Source: an uncultured Dehalococcoidia bacterium (GTDB lineage Bacteria; Chloroflexota; Dehalococcoidia; Tepidiformales; Tepidiformaceae). From it: a stretch of DNA of 64,000 nucleotides. Shown here piece after piece: positions 52,927-62,560 of this stretch. The stretch is taken from the NCBI GenBank assembly GCA_938015525.1, contig CALLPC010000006.1, forward strand, positions 124,001-188,000. The letters run 5' to 3'. The position numbers were made by a program, and so were the translations under genes. Within the stretch, counting starts at the first letter, position 1. Each line of letters starts with the position of its first letter. A model generated the notes under the pieces. The model searched no databases. It was not told the DNA's origin and worked only from the letters and a program-made list of their open reading frames with translations.

Positions 52927-54663
52927 ATGCGGCGACTCGCGGGCTGGCTCGTCCTCCTGGGCTTTCTCCTGCCTGTTTTGCTCAGGAGCGAAGGCGCCGC
53001 TGCCGACGACCCGTCTGTGCTCCGTGTTACATCGACGGCCGACAGCGCTGGAACCTGCCCACACCCAACCAGCTGCACGCTGCGCACCGCAATCGAGGCC
53101 GTCAATGCCGGGACCGCGGCGACGGCGACCATAGCGTTCGACCCGGCGACCTTTCCGCCGGATGCGCCTGCCGTCATCCAGGTCGGCAGCGCACCGCTGC
53201 CCGCACTGATGCGGGCCGGGGCCGTCGTAGATGGCTCGGGTGCGGGGGTCGTCGTGCGCGGGAGCTCAGCGAGCCTCTCGATGCCACAGGATGGGCTCCA
53301 CCTCGCCGGGTCCGCGACATCCGTCCGGGGCCTCACATTCGAGAACTTTTCCGGGTCCTGCGTTGTTGCCGAGGGGCCAGGTTCTTCCGTCGGCGGTGCG
53401 GCGGGCAACGGATTTCTCGGGTGTGGCATCGCGGTCCGGGTCACCGGGACCGCTGTCACGGTCCAGGGGAACGACATCGTCGGAGCGGAGAACGGCCAGC
53501 CCCCCGGCACGGGCGTCGTGGTGGCGGCAGGCGGAGCACTCATCGGGGGGAGCGGCGCCGCCGGGAATCGGTTCGAACGCCTGGCCCGGGGCATCAGGGT
53601 TACCGGGAGCCTGTCCGGGGTGACCGGTACGCAAATCAAGGGGAATGACTTCGCCGAGGTCAGCGAGGCATGCATCACGCTCGAACCGGGCAGCAGCGGG
53701 ACGCTCGTTACCACGAATAGCTTCCGCAGCTGCGGTACGGGAATCCAGGTAGCCGCCGGGGATGACCTTCCCGCATCGTCAGGAAACACTTTCCGCGCGA
53801 ACACCTTCGCCGAGCTCCGCGGACCCGCCATCAGCCTGGCCAGCGGCGGGAATGGGGGAGTCGGACGCCCGGCGGTTGCCCGGGCGACGCCGGCCGGCAT
53901 CGAGGGGACCGCCTGCGCAGGATGCCTCGTCGAGCTCTACCTCGCAGAGCACTTCCCGGGCGGTTCGGGGGACTATGGACGGGTGCCACTCGGTGCGCCC
54001 GTCACCGCAAACGTGGCCGGGCAGTTCAGTGCTTCGCTCCCCGTGAGCCCCGGCCAGTGGGTGATCGCTACTGCGACGGACGGAGACGGCAATACGAGCG
54101 CGTTCGGGCCGGCCGCTCGCGTCGGGGCCGGCGCTGTGCTGTGCGGCAACGTCCAGCTCGTGCCGGGGTGGAACCACGCGGCCTATTTCGGCAGCCAGCC
54201 GCTGCTGCTCGGGGAGGCATTCCCCTCGACGGCCAATCCCGCCGTCTTGGCCATCTACGAGATGGTCGACGGCACCGCCAGCTACCGTCGATGGCTGGCG
54301 GCAACCGCCGCCGGGCGGACGCTTGCGGCGTTGGAGCCGGGCCGCGAGTACTGGTTCCTCGCAACGGCACCGGTCACGCTGGAGGGGGGCTTCAGCGTGT
54401 CCTTCCCGGTACCCGCGACGCTGCAGGCGGGATGGAACGACGCCGTCTACATCGGCGGCAGCGCGGACCCGCGCGATGCCTTCGCCTCGCTCGGCGACCG
54501 GCTGCTACAGGTCGCGAGGTGGGACGCGGCGCGGCAACGCTGGATGCGGTACGGGGACGGCCGCGCACCCGGGTGGGCGTCGGAGATGCAACAGGTCGAG
54601 GCGTGCAGCGTATACCAGCTCTTGCTCAGCGGGCCGGCGACCCTCGAGCCACTCCAGCCCTGA
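52927..54663 (+). CDS. Secreted right-handed beta-helix protein with C-terminal GWN repeats
   Basis: The 578-residue protein has a signal peptide (about 1-27, RRLAGWLVLLGFLLPVLL) and a CSLREA-like segment (TCPHPTSCTLRTAIEAVNAG). A beta-helix of short repeats follows (VRGLTFENFSGSC, VTGTAVTVQGNDIVG, TQIKGNDFAEVSEACITLE). The C-terminal 170 residues hold two copies of a module beginning GWNHAAYFG and GWNDAVYIG. Such proteins lie on the cell surface and may bind or cut polysaccharides. TAGCGT plus seven bases before the ATG suggests a leaderless transcript. Confidence 0.75.
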   Translation: MRRLAGWLVLLGFLLPVLLRSEGAAADDPSVLRVTSTADSAGTCPHPTSCTLRTAIEAVNAGTAATATIAFDPATFPPDAPAVIQVGSAPLPALMRAGAVVDGSGAGVVVRGSSASLSMPQDGLHLAGSATSVRGLTFENFSGSCVVAEGPGSSVGGAAGNGFLGCGIAVRVTGTAVTVQGNDIVGAENGQPPGTGVVVAAGGALIGGSGAAGNRFERLARGIRVTGSLSGVTGTQIKGNDFAEVSEACITLEPGSSGTLVTTNSFRSCGTGIQVAAGDDLPASSGNTFRANTFAELRGPAISLASGGNGGVGRPAVARATPAGIEGTACAGCLVELYLAEHFPGGSGDYGRVPLGAPVTANVAGQFSASLPVSPGQWVIATATDGDGNTSAFGPAARVGAGAVLCGNVQLVPGWNHAAYFGSQPLLLGEAFPSTANPAVLAIYEMVDGTASYRRWLAATAAGRTLAALEPGREYWFLATAPVTLEGGFSVSFPVPATLQAGWNDAVYIGGSADPRDAFASLGDRLLQVARWDAARQRWMRYGDGRAPGWASEMQQVEACSVYQLLLSGPATLEPLQP

Positions 54664-54686
54664 AGGCCGGCGTATACTCCGGGCAC

Positions 54687-55904
54687 ATGCATATCGACAT
54701 TCGCCCCTGCGCCGACCGGGACGAACTGCGCGAGTATGGCCAGATCGTCTCTTACGTTTTTGCCTCCGAGGAAGGGATGGAGGACGAGCTCTCGGCCACG
54801 CAGCCGGAGTGGACCGTCTGCGCCTTCGTCGATGGACGGATGGCCTCGACGCTCGGTGTTTGGCCGTTCACGGTGCGACTCAACGGCTGGCCGGTGCCGA
54901 TGGGCGGCGTGACGGCGGTCGGCACGCTGCCAAACTACCGCAGGCGGGGACTGCTCCGTCTCACGATGCAGCGGGCACTGGAAACGATGCACGAGCGGCG
55001 CCAGCCGCTGGCCATCCTCTGGGCAAGCCTGGCGGCCATCTACCAGCGTTTCGGCTACGGTCTCGCTTCCACCGGGGTGACCTATCGGTTTGACCCGCGG
55101 CTGGCCGCACTCGCAGTGCCCCCGCGGGATGAAGGGGGACAGGTCGACCTCCTGAGTCCCGAGGATGCATACCCGGTCATCAAACCGGTCTTCATAACAT
55201 GGGCCACCCCGCGAAACCTCGTCATTCACCGGTCGGCCGAGCTCTGGCGGGTATCGACGTTCCGTCCGCCGAAAAAGGGTCTACCGGTCCACATCGCGGT
55301 CTACCGTGATGCCGAAGGGAAGCCCCAAGGCTACGCGGTCTACTCTGCCCAGGGCGTCGAGCACCGACCAGACGAAGGGGAGCAGGAGGTCCGAGTGACC
55401 GAACTGGTGGCGCTGACCCCCGGCGCGTGGGCCGCGCTCTGGCAGTTTCTGCGGGCGCATGACCTTGCCCGGCGCATCGAGATACGCCCGGTCGCTCCGG
55501 ATGACCCGGCGCCGGAGCTCCTGCTCGAACCGCGGGTGCTGAACCGCCAGACGCAGGACGCAATCTGGATGAGGGTCGTGGATGCTGCTGCGGCGTTCAC
55601 CGCGCGTCCTTATGGAACCGAGGGAAGGCTGGCGATACGCATCGACGCCGACCCGGAGTGCCCGTGGAACGAAGGCACCTGGCTGCTCGAATCGGCGGAG
55701 GGCCGGGCCGAGGTGCGGCGGTTCGATGGCGAGCCCGACATCGTCGTCCCGCCCGCCGTACTGGCGTCGCTGCTCGCCGGCCACCGTAGCGCGACGTACC
55801 ACGCGCGGGCCGGCCGGCTCGAAAGTCGCGATGGCCGGGCTCTCCGGCTCGCCGATGCGATGTTCCGGACTGACTACGAGCCGTTTTGCCCAAACGGATT
55901 CTGA
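54687..55904 (+). CDS. Eis-like GNAT N-acetyltransferase
   Basis: The 405-residue protein has an N-terminal GNAT domain with the acetyl-CoA loop in VGTLPNYRRRGLLRLTMQRAL and IYQRFGYGLAS, a second GNAT-like domain and a C-terminal SCP2-like region. This three-part layout and length match the Eis family of N-acetyltransferases that modify amines such as aminoglycosides. TATACT lies eight bases before the ATG, without a ribosome binding site, so it is probably leaderless. It starts 24 bp after the beta-helix gene. Confidence 0.85.
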   Translation: MHIDIRPCADRDELREYGQIVSYVFASEEGMEDELSATQPEWTVCAFVDGRMASTLGVWPFTVRLNGWPVPMGGVTAVGTLPNYRRRGLLRLTMQRALETMHERRQPLAILWASLAAIYQRFGYGLASTGVTYRFDPRLAALAVPPRDEGGQVDLLSPEDAYPVIKPVFITWATPRNLVIHRSAELWRVSTFRPPKKGLPVHIAVYRDAEGKPQGYAVYSAQGVEHRPDEGEQEVRVTELVALTPGAWAALWQFLRAHDLARRIEIRPVAPDDPAPELLLEPRVLNRQTQDAIWMRVVDAAAAFTARPYGTEGRLAIRIDADPECPWNEGTWLLESAEGRAEVRRFDGEPDIVVPPAVLASLLAGHRSATYHARAGRLESRDGRALRLADAMFRTDYEPFCPNGF

Positions 55905-55919
55905 GGCCCCGGGTCGAGG

Positions 55920-56504
55920 TCAGCTGCTGCCGGTGCCCACCAGACCGAGGTAGCGGTCCCTGTCTGCCGCGCGCGCGGGCTTGTGCTTCACATCGTCGGG
56001 GCCCATGGCGCGGAGCCAGCAGGCAAACTCGAGCAGGATGCCGTCCGGGTCGCGGAAGTAGAAGGAGCGGATGAAGGTGCCCTCGTGCACTTCGCGGGAT
56101 ACCTGGCGAGGGCTGTCGTCGTGGTTCAGGATGGGCGTTACCGCGATGCCCTTCGCCTTGACCTTCTCGTAGTACTCGTCGAACTTCTCCGGGGGTACGT
56201 TGAAGGCCACGTGGTTCATGGAGCCGTGGGCGGTGGCGAGCTCGCCTTCCCCGGGCATGCCCGCCGGGGAGGCGATGCCAGGCGCGGCTTCCGGCGCGTT
56301 CGGGAACCAGAAGAAGGCGAGCGAGTCGCCGTTGCCGATATCGAAGAAGAAGTGCTGCCCCATGTTGTTAGGCAGCTCGATGGTCTTGATGAGGGGCATC
56401 CCGAGGACGTTCGAGTAGAAGTCGACCGTGCGCTCCATATCTCGGCAAACGAGCGCGAGATGGTTGATGCCGCGGAATTCGAATTCAGTGTTCTTGCGTT
56501 CCAT
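55920..56504 (-). CDS. VOC superfamily (extradiol dioxygenase-like) protein
   Basis: The 194-residue protein begins INHLALVCRDMERTVDFYSNVLGMPLIKTIELP, the classic VOC start with the first metal His. Further on are HFFFDIGNGDSLAFFWF, MNHVAFNVPPEKFDEYYEKV with the second His, and SFYFRDPDGILLEFACW with the final Glu. The metal-ligand set is complete. Glyoxalase, dioxygenase or isomerase activity is possible. GGGAGG precedes the ATG. Confidence 0.88.
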   Translation of the reverse strand: MERKNTEFEFRGINHLALVCRDMERTVDFYSNVLGMPLIKTIELPNNMGQHFFFDIGNGDSLAFFWFPNAPEAAPGIASPAGMPGEGELATAHGSMNHVAFNVPPEKFDEYYEKVKAKGIAVTPILNHDDSPRQVSREVHEGTFIRSFYFRDPDGILLEFACWLRAMGPDDVKHKPARAADRDRYLGLVGTGSS

Positions 56505-56583
56505 GCTCTGCCTCCCAACCGCCAGTGCTCGGCGGCAAATGTAGCTTAGCGTAGCTCGTCAAGCCCTGCCGACGCGGCCTTCC

Positions 56584-57243
56584 TCACTCGACGTCGTCGC
56601 GCCGGTTCCCGAAGCGGTCCCAGTGGGTCACGGCAGCGAGCGGCTTCCGCGGGGCCACACCGAACTGGCCGCGCGGCCGACCCATGGGGACGAGTGCGGC
56701 CAGCTCGTACCGGTCGGGGATAGCCAGCAGGGCCCGTACTTCTTCTTGATAGATGCGGATGACGGTCGTCAGCGTGGTGCCGATCCCCAGTGCGCGGGCC
56801 GCAAGCATGAAATTCTGGACCGCTGGGTAGACCGAAGCCCAGGGCGTACCGACATCGAGCGGTCCTGCGGCGTCATGGAGGGTCATGCTGATGTTCGGCA
56901 TGAGGAAGAGGACGATGACGGGCGCTTCGTGGAGGTGTTCGGCGAGGTGCCGGGCCGAGGCGACGGTACGCCGGTGGCGAGCGGCTTCAGCTTCATCGCG
57001 GAACGGCGGAGTCACGGCCAGCATGGCTGGCTCGTAACGTTCGTACGCGCGGCGATAGATATCGCCAAGCCCCCAGCGCAGGACTTCATCGCGGACGACG
57101 AGGAACTGCCAGGGCTGAATATTGCCGCCGCTTGGGGCCTGGCGAGCTGCCCGCAGACAGGTCAGCACCTCGTCCTCGGTCACGGGGTCGGCCGTGAACC
57201 GTCGAATGGCGCGGAGCGTCATGATGCCTTCAAGCAGGTCCAC
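56584..57243 (-). CDS. Nitroreductase family FMN-dependent oxidoreductase
   Basis: The 219-residue protein starts LLEGIMTLRAIRRFTADPVTEDEVL and has ARQAPSGGNIQPWQFLVVRD, the FMN-binding pattern of nitroreductases, then SVYPAVQNFMLAARALGIGTTLTT and ALVPMGRPRG. It would reduce nitro groups, quinones or another acceptor using NAD(P)H as a dimer. The start is GTG with GGAGG seven bases upstream. It lies just downstream of the flavin-dependent oxidoreductase gene (14-bp gap), so the two form one operon. Confidence 0.92.
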   Translation of the reverse strand: MDLLEGIMTLRAIRRFTADPVTEDEVLTCLRAARQAPSGGNIQPWQFLVVRDEVLRWGLGDIYRRAYERYEPAMLAVTPPFRDEAEAARHRRTVASARHLAEHLHEAPVIVLFLMPNISMTLHDAAGPLDVGTPWASVYPAVQNFMLAARALGIGTTLTTVIRIYQEEVRALLAIPDRYELAALVPMGRPRGQFGVAPRKPLAAVTHWDRFGNRRDDVE

Positions 57244-57257
57244 GGGGCCACCTCCGG

Positions 57258-58424
57258 TCAGAGCATGAAGGTATCGGTCGGCAGGCCGAGCATGACCCGG
57301 CCGACCACCTCATAGGTGGGTTGGCCGACCATCACATGCTGCGTGAGGGTGTGGATATCCCGGAAGTGGCGCTGGAGGGGGCTCGATTCGTAGATGCTCG
57401 TTCCGCCGCCAAGGTCGTAGCAGATGTCGACGGCCCGGGCGCAGGCCCTGGCTGCGTGGGTAGCCGCGAGGCGGAGCCCGGCGCGGTCAGTCAGCGAAAG
57501 GGGTTGCCCCTGCTCGGCTGCGCCCCAGGCTCCCTCGACGGCTTCGAAGAGGAACGCACGACTGCCGCGGAGCAGGGCCTCAGCTTCGGCGAGGCCCGCC
57601 TGCGTGGCTGCGCGTTCTGCCAACACGCGGCGGCTGCCGGTCGGGGTTTTTGAGCCCGCCAGCCGGGCGAGTTCGCCGATAGCGGCGCGGGCGAGCCCCA
57701 GCGCGACGGCCCCGACGCCGAGCGCGAGGAGGCCATACATGGGGAACCGGTACAGGGGGCCTTCGGCCCATGCCTGTGTCCCGCTGAAGGCGACGGTGTG
57801 GTGCTCGGGCACGAACAGGTCGGTCACTTCGTAGTCGTGGCTCCCGGTTCCCCGCAGGCCGGAGACGTGCCAGGTGTCATGGATGACGTAGTCGCCCGCC
57901 CGGAAGAACGCCATGCGGAGATGCGGATGCCCCCCGGGCAGGGTCTCGGTCGCACCGGTATTGTCGACGACGGTGACCCCGCCGAGCAGCCAGGTACAGT
58001 GAGGTGAACCGCTTCCGTATGCCCAGCGGCCGGTGACGCGGTAGCCGCCATCAACCCGCACGGCGGTCCCACGCGGCATGAGCATGCCGCCGGTGATGGA
58101 GCCGGGGTCGCCGTGAATCTCACGGGCACCCTCGGGTGGGAGCAGGGCGGCGGTGATTCCGGTGGTCGCGGCAATCATGAGGCACCAGCCGGCCGAACCG
58201 TCGCCCGCGGCGACGGCTTCGATGCATGCAACGAGGTCCGCGACGGCCGCCTCAGCCCCGCCGAGCTCCCGAGGGACGAGCATTCGGAACAGGCCGGCCT
58301 CGCGAAGGGCGGAAACGACGGGCGCAGCGAGGCGGCGGTCGCGCTCCGACTGGTCGGCGTGCTGCCGCGCGAGCTGTGCGACCTCCTGAGCAGCGTCGAA
58401 CAGCGATGACGTGGCGGCGAGCAT
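57258..58424 (-). CDS. Acyl-CoA dehydrogenase-fold flavin monooxygenase-like protein
   Basis: The 388-residue protein has the acyl-CoA dehydrogenase fold in its monooxygenase variant (HsaA/DszC/HpaB-like). It shows LAAPVVSALREAGLFRMLVPRELGG, SAGWCLMIAATTGITAALLPPEGA, YRVTGRWAYGSGSPHCTWLLG and a C-terminal helical bundle ending DIHTLTQHVMVGQPTYEVVGR. Such proteins use reduced FMN for hydroxylation or desulfurisation. The nitroreductase 14 bp downstream could supply reduced flavin. ATG at 58424 follows AGGAGG by nine bases. The substrate is unknown. Confidence 0.85.
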   Translation of the reverse strand: MLAATSSLFDAAQEVAQLARQHADQSERDRRLAAPVVSALREAGLFRMLVPRELGGAEAAVADLVACIEAVAAGDGSAGWCLMIAATTGITAALLPPEGAREIHGDPGSITGGMLMPRGTAVRVDGGYRVTGRWAYGSGSPHCTWLLGGVTVVDNTGATETLPGGHPHLRMAFFRAGDYVIHDTWHVSGLRGTGSHDYEVTDLFVPEHHTVAFSGTQAWAEGPLYRFPMYGLLALGVGAVALGLARAAIGELARLAGSKTPTGSRRVLAERAATQAGLAEAEALLRGSRAFLFEAVEGAWGAAEQGQPLSLTDRAGLRLAATHAARACARAVDICYDLGGGTSIYESSPLQRHFRDIHTLTQHVMVGQPTYEVVGRVMLGLPTDTFML

Positions 58425-58482
58425 CGATGCAACCTCCTGCAGGCCGTGAAGCGTAGGCTCCGCAGGGGCGCTTCGCAAGGCG

Positions 58483-58632
58483 TCAGGCGGCCTTCCTCGT
58501 CCCGAATGGCCACGGGAACCGGCGCTTCTTTTCGCTTCGCGCCGGGGCGGGCCCAGAGAAGCCTCGGCCGCAGCCCTGGCAGTAGGCGTAGACGCTCAGG
58601 TTTTCTCGGCCACACCACGGACACTTCCGCAT
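58483..58632 (-). CDS. Small zinc-ribbon protein (49 aa)
   Basis: The 49-residue protein begins MRKCPWCGRENLSVYAYCQG and has two CxxC pairs (CPWCG and CQGCG), a zinc ribbon. A basic tail (RSEKKRRFPWPFGTRKAA) follows. GGGGGAGG lies five bases before the ATG, a strong ribosome binding site, so it is a real small gene. The function is unknown; such proteins may bind nucleic acids or larger complexes. It lies between the D-threonine-aldolase-like and flavin oxidoreductase genes on the same strand. Confidence 0.8.
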   Translation of the reverse strand: MRKCPWCGRENLSVYAYCQGCGRGFSGPAPARSEKKRRFPWPFGTRKAA

Positions 58633-58699
58633 AAGGCCTCCCCCTCGACGAACACCGGGCAGTGCCGCGACCGGCTGCGCTGACGCGATTGTACCCGAG

Positions 58700-59767
58700 T
58701 CAACGGAAACGCCGCGCCGCGAGGACCGGCCAGGTATCGACGATTTCGCCGCCCCGGCGAACGTAGTACACATCGTGGAGGTTGAGCGTCGTGTCGCCGT
58801 GGCTGGGGACCAGTTCGACCCGGTCGCCGGGCGCCAGCGACGCGACGCCATCCCCAACGATAATGGCGTGCTCTTCGCTCAGCCGCGCCGCGCGGAGCCG
58901 CCCATCGGGGGAAACGGGCGGGCCGAATTCGTTGGTGAGGGACTTCATGCCGCAGTCGGCGACCGCGTACCGCTCCTTGACCGACGTGATGGTCGTGAGG
59001 AGGGTCAGCGCGAACTGGAAGTGCCCAGGGATGAACGCCTCGTTGTGGAGGTCGTTGAAGACGTAGGTGCCAGCCTGGAGTTCGGTCACGAACGGCATCG
59101 CGGCGGCGATGGGCACGCTGGCAGTGCCGGAAGTGGAGACGATGGCGGGCGGGAGCCCTGCCTCAGCGAGTGCTTCGACGTGCGACCGGACGGTCGCCAG
59201 TGCATCGCGGATGAGCGCTTCCCTGGGTCCCGGTTCGAGCTGGCCGTACATGTGGCCTTCGTAGCCCATAATCCCCCGGTAGTCGATGCCCTCCTCGAGG
59301 AGCAACCGGGCGAGCCGGACGGTCTCCGCCGGCTCAGCGGTGCCGCAGCGGCGCATCCCGGCATCGACCTCGATGACGGCTGCAGCGCGGACGCCAGCCG
59401 CACGGGAGGCGCGCGCCAGCTCGCGGACGTTGAATTCGGACTCGACTGCGACCGTGATGTCGACGCCGCGACGCAGGAGCGCGGTGAGCCGGGCAAGCTT
59501 CAGCGCGCCAACGACCTGGTTGGCGACGAGGATGGGGCCAAGCCCGGCTTCTGCGAGCACCTCGGCTTCTCCGAGCTTGGCGACGGTGATGCCGATGGCG
59601 CCAGCCTCCAGCTGCATCCTCGCGACCTGGGGGCATTTCGGCGTTTTGAAGTGGGGGCGCAGGCGAGCCTGGCTGCCGCTCAGGAGCCGCTGCATCGTGG
59701 CGATGTTGTCCTCGACGGCATCGAGGTCCAGGAGAAGGGCCGGGGTATCAATCTCGTCGAGGTGCAT
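58700..59767 (-). CDS. D-threonine aldolase/DSD1-like PLP enzyme
   Basis: The 355-residue fold type III PLP enzyme starts DEIDTPALLLDLDAVEDNIATMQ and has the PLP lysine in LRPHFKTPKCPQVARMQ. The C-terminal metal site is in LVPSHGDTTLNLHDVYYV. An alanine-racemase-like barrel with a His-x-Asp metal pair is typical of D-threonine aldolases and related D-amino-acid lyases. It probably cleaves a D-beta-hydroxy amino acid. TACATT and seven bases stand before the ATG, the leaderless pattern. Confidence 0.85.
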   Translation of the reverse strand: MHLDEIDTPALLLDLDAVEDNIATMQRLLSGSQARLRPHFKTPKCPQVARMQLEAGAIGITVAKLGEAEVLAEAGLGPILVANQVVGALKLARLTALLRRGVDITVAVESEFNVRELARASRAAGVRAAAVIEVDAGMRRCGTAEPAETVRLARLLLEEGIDYRGIMGYEGHMYGQLEPGPREALIRDALATVRSHVEALAEAGLPPAIVSTSGTASVPIAAAMPFVTELQAGTYVFNDLHNEAFIPGHFQFALTLLTTITSVKERYAVADCGMKSLTNEFGPPVSPDGRLRAARLSEEHAIIVGDGVASLAPGDRVELVPSHGDTTLNLHDVYYVRRGGEIVDTWPVLAARRFR

Positions 59768-59810
59768 GGCCGGGAATGTACGCCGCAGCGCAGGCGGCCG
59801 CCAGCGCTGG

Positions 59811-61664
59811 TTAGCCGCCTCGGCCTTCCTCGAGCGCAGCGTATTTTGCCTTGCGGGCCTCTTTCGCCCGCAAAGCAGGGTTCAGCTCGGCCTTGCGGAT
59901 GCGGACAGCCTTCGGCGTCACTTCGACCATCTCATCGGGAGCGATGAGAGTGAGCGCCTGCTCGAGGCTCGGCGGCTGTGGCGGCACGAGCTTGACGGCG
60001 ATTTCAGCCGTGGAACTGCGGATGTTCGTGAGGTGCTTCGCGCGGCAGACATTCACGTCGAGGTCGTTATCGCGGCTGTGGAGACCGACGACCATTCCGG
60101 TGTAGACCTCGTCGCCGGGACTGATGAAGAGGACACCCCGCTCCTGAGCGGCCGCGAGGCCATAGGCGAGGGCGGTGCCGGTCTCGCTGGCGACGAGAGC
60201 ACCGGACCGGTGGCGGCTGATATCGCCGGCCCATGGGCGGTAGCCGAGATATTCGGTATTCATGATGCCTTCGCCGCCTGTGCCAGTAATGAAGACGTCC
60301 CGGAAGCCGATGAGGCCTCGTGTCGGCATGTCGAATTCGAAACGGACGCGCCCGTCGTCGGTGGAGTGCATCCCCACCATCTGGGCTTTGCGACCGGAGA
60401 GGGCCTCGATGAGGAAGCCGGTCGCCGATTCGGGGGCCTCGATGTAGAGGCGTTCGAATGGTTCTTCACGGCCCGCCGAACCGTCGCGCGGGATGATTTC
60501 GGGACGAGTGACTGCAAACTCGTAGCCTTCGCGGCGCATGGTCTCCACGAGGATAGCGAGGTGGAGTTCGCCACGTCCGCTGACGATGAACTGGTCTGGG
60601 GAATCGCCTTCCTCGACGCGGAGGGCGATATTGGTCTCGACCTCGCGGAGAAGCCGCTCACGGAGCTGACGGCTGGTAACGAACTGGCCCTCGCGGCCGG
60701 CGAAGGGTGAATCGTTGACGCGGAAAGTCACCTTTACCGCCGGCGGCTCGAGGGCGATGGCGGGCAGCGGCTCGGTGACCTCAGGCGCTGCGAGGGTTTC
60801 ACCGATGAGGACATCGGGTATGCCGGTGACGGCGACGATGTCGCCAGCCTCGGCCGCCTCGAGCTCGACGCGGTCCAGGCCGCGAAAGCCGAACACCTGT
60901 CCAATGCGAAAGGTCGTAACCGCACCATCGTGGGCGAATCGCTGAATCGCCATGCCCGGGCGGACAGCCCCGTCACGGATGCGGCCGACGGCGATGCGGC
61001 CCCGGTAGCTGTCGTAGAAGAGCGTCGTTACGAGCATCCGAAACGGAGCGGAGACGTCGCCTACCGGCGGCGGGATAGCGTCGAGAATGGCCCGGAAGAG
61101 CGGGACCATATCGCCGGAGCGGACGTCAGGGGTCGCGCCGGCGTAGCCGTCGCGGGCGCTGGCATAGATGACCGGGAAGTCGAGCTGGTGGTCGTGCCTG
61201 GCGAGCTCCAGGAAGAGGTCGGAGGTGAGCTCCAGGACCTCGGCCGGTCGGGCATTGGGTCGGTCGATTTTGTTGATCACGACCACGGGATGGAGGCCGA
61301 GCTCGAGCGCCTTCCGCAGGACGAACCGGGTTTGCGGCATCGGGCCCTCGGCGGCATCGACGACAAGCAGGCAGCCGTCGGCCATGTTGAGGACGCGTTC
61401 GACTTCCCCACCGAAGTCGGCGTGGCCCGGCGTGTCGATGATGTTGATCCGGACCCCAGCGTGCTCGATGGCGGCGTTCTTGGCCATGATGGTAATGCCC
61501 TTCTCACGCTCTAGCGGGTTCGAATCGAGAATCAGCTCGCCTACCTGCTCGTTGTCACGGAAAACGCGCGATTGTTTCAGGAGCGCATCGACGAGCGTCG
61601 TTTTGCCGTGGTCGACGTGGGCTACGATGGCGACATTGCGGATATCAGCGCGGCGCTCGGGCAT
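59811..61664 (-). CDS. typA: Ribosome-associated GTPase TypA/BipA
   Basis: The 617-residue translational GTPase has G1 [20 protein letters not shown]3 [12 protein letters not shown] and G4 [10 protein letters not shown], then EF-G-like domains II, III and V and a C-terminal TypA domain ([13 protein letters not shown], with [24 protein letters not shown]). BipA acts on ribosome assembly and stress translation. The ATG at 61664 gives the conserved N terminus [13 protein letters not shown]; upstream codons are not conserved. It is divergent from clpP. Confidence 0.95.
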   Translation of the reverse strand: MPERRADIRNVAIVAHVDHGKTTLVDALLKQSRVFRDNEQVGELILDSNPLEREKGITIMAKNAAIEHAGVRINIIDTPGHADFGGEVERVLNMADGCLLVVDAAEGPMPQTRFVLRKALELGLHPVVVINKIDRPNARPAEVLELTSDLFLELARHDHQLDFPVIYASARDGYAGATPDVRSGDMVPLFRAILDAIPPPVGDVSAPFRMLVTTLFYDSYRGRIAVGRIRDGAVRPGMAIQRFAHDGAVTTFRIGQVFGFRGLDRVELEAAEAGDIVAVTGIPDVLIGETLAAPEVTEPLPAIALEPPAVKVTFRVNDSPFAGREGQFVTSRQLRERLLREVETNIALRVEEGDSPDQFIVSGRGELHLAILVETMRREGYEFAVTRPEIIPRDGSAGREEPFERLYIEAPESATGFLIEALSGRKAQMVGMHSTDDGRVRFEFDMPTRGLIGFRDVFITGTGGEGIMNTEYLGYRPWAGDISRHRSGALVASETGTALAYGLAAAQERGVLFISPGDEVYTGMVVGLHSRDNDLDVNVCRAKHLTNIRSSTAEIAVKLVPPQPPSLEQALTLIAPDEMVEVTPKAVRIRKAELNPALRAKEARKAKYAALEEGRGG

Positions 61665-61781
61665 GCATCCAGTGTGGGAGAGCGAGCCGGTGCGGTGAAG
61701 CCGGGACGGGCGGTCCACGCGCTACTTTGCGAAACGGCGGCAGGAGCCGCACACTGGAATGAGCATCACCGGAGGGCCGCG

Positions 61782-62477
61782 ATGAGCAGCAGTTACGACC
61801 TGATCCAGGAACTCGTCGCCGGGAAGCGGCCGGATGCAGACCTCGTCCGGCCCGCGGACATCATGCCATTCGTCATCGAAAGTGATGGCCGGCGCGAGCG
61901 GGCCTACGACATTTACTCGCTCCTGCTGAAAGAGCGCATCGTCTTTCTCGGGACGCCTATCGACGCGATGGTGGCGAACCTCGTCGTTGCCCAGCTCCTG
62001 TACCTGGCCCGTGAGGACGACGAGAAGGACATCATGATGTACATCAACTGCCCGGGCGGGAGCGTGACCGCCGGGCTCGCGATCTACGACACGATGAACC
62101 TGATTCGGCCGCAGGTTTCGACGCTGTGTATGGGGCTGGCGGCGAGCATGGGGACCGTAATCCTGTGCTCGGGCGCAAAGGGAAAGCGGTATGCCCTGCC
62201 CCACAGCACAATCCACCTGCACCAGGTCCTCGGCGGCGCGCAGGGCCAGGCGCGTGACATCGAAATCCAGGCGCGCGAGACACTCCGTCTCCAGCGCGTC
62301 CTCCGGACGATTATCCAGGAACGCACCGGGCAGCCGATGGAAAAGATCGAACAGGATACCGACCGCGATTTCTGGCTCGACCCGCCGGCAGCGAAGGAGT
62401 ACGGGCTCATCGACGAAATCCTCGACCGGCCGCCGAAGGGCGAAGGCAGCCCCAACGGTAAGGTCGCGACGGGCTGA
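61782..62477 (+). CDS. clpP: ATP-dependent Clp protease proteolytic subunit
   Basis: The 231-residue serine protease has the catalytic Ser in [14 protein letters not shown], the His in [15 protein letters not shown] and the Asp in [22 protein letters not shown]. The longer N terminus ([20 protein letters not shown]) differs from the common ClpP start. It degrades proteins fed by ClpX/ClpA/ClpC, including tmRNA-tagged ones. GGAGGG six bases upstream fixes the ATG at 61782. No clpX follows. Confidence 0.95.
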   Translation: MSSSYDLIQELVAGKRPDADLVRPADIMPFVIESDGRRERAYDIYSLLLKERIVFLGTPIDAMVANLVVAQLLYLAREDDEKDIMMYINCPGGSVTAGLAIYDTMNLIRPQVSTLCMGLAASMGTVILCSGAKGKRYALPHSTIHLHQVLGGAQGQARDIEIQARETLRLQRVLRTIIQERTGQPMEKIEQDTDRDFWLDPPAAKEYGLIDEILDRPPKGEGSPNGKVATG

Positions 62478-62499
62478 GGCTCTAACCGCACGGCAACGA

Positions 62500-62537
62500 G
62501 ACGGACAGCGCCCCCGGAACCGGAGGCGCTGTCCGTC
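62500..62537. terminator. Convergent terminator hairpin between clpP and sucC
   Basis: A 13-bp stem (62500-62512 with 62525-62537) closes a 12-base loop and is followed by TTT on the plus strand. It can end both transcripts. Confidence 0.8.
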
Positions 62538-62560
62538 TTTCACCGCGGAAAGGGAGCAGG

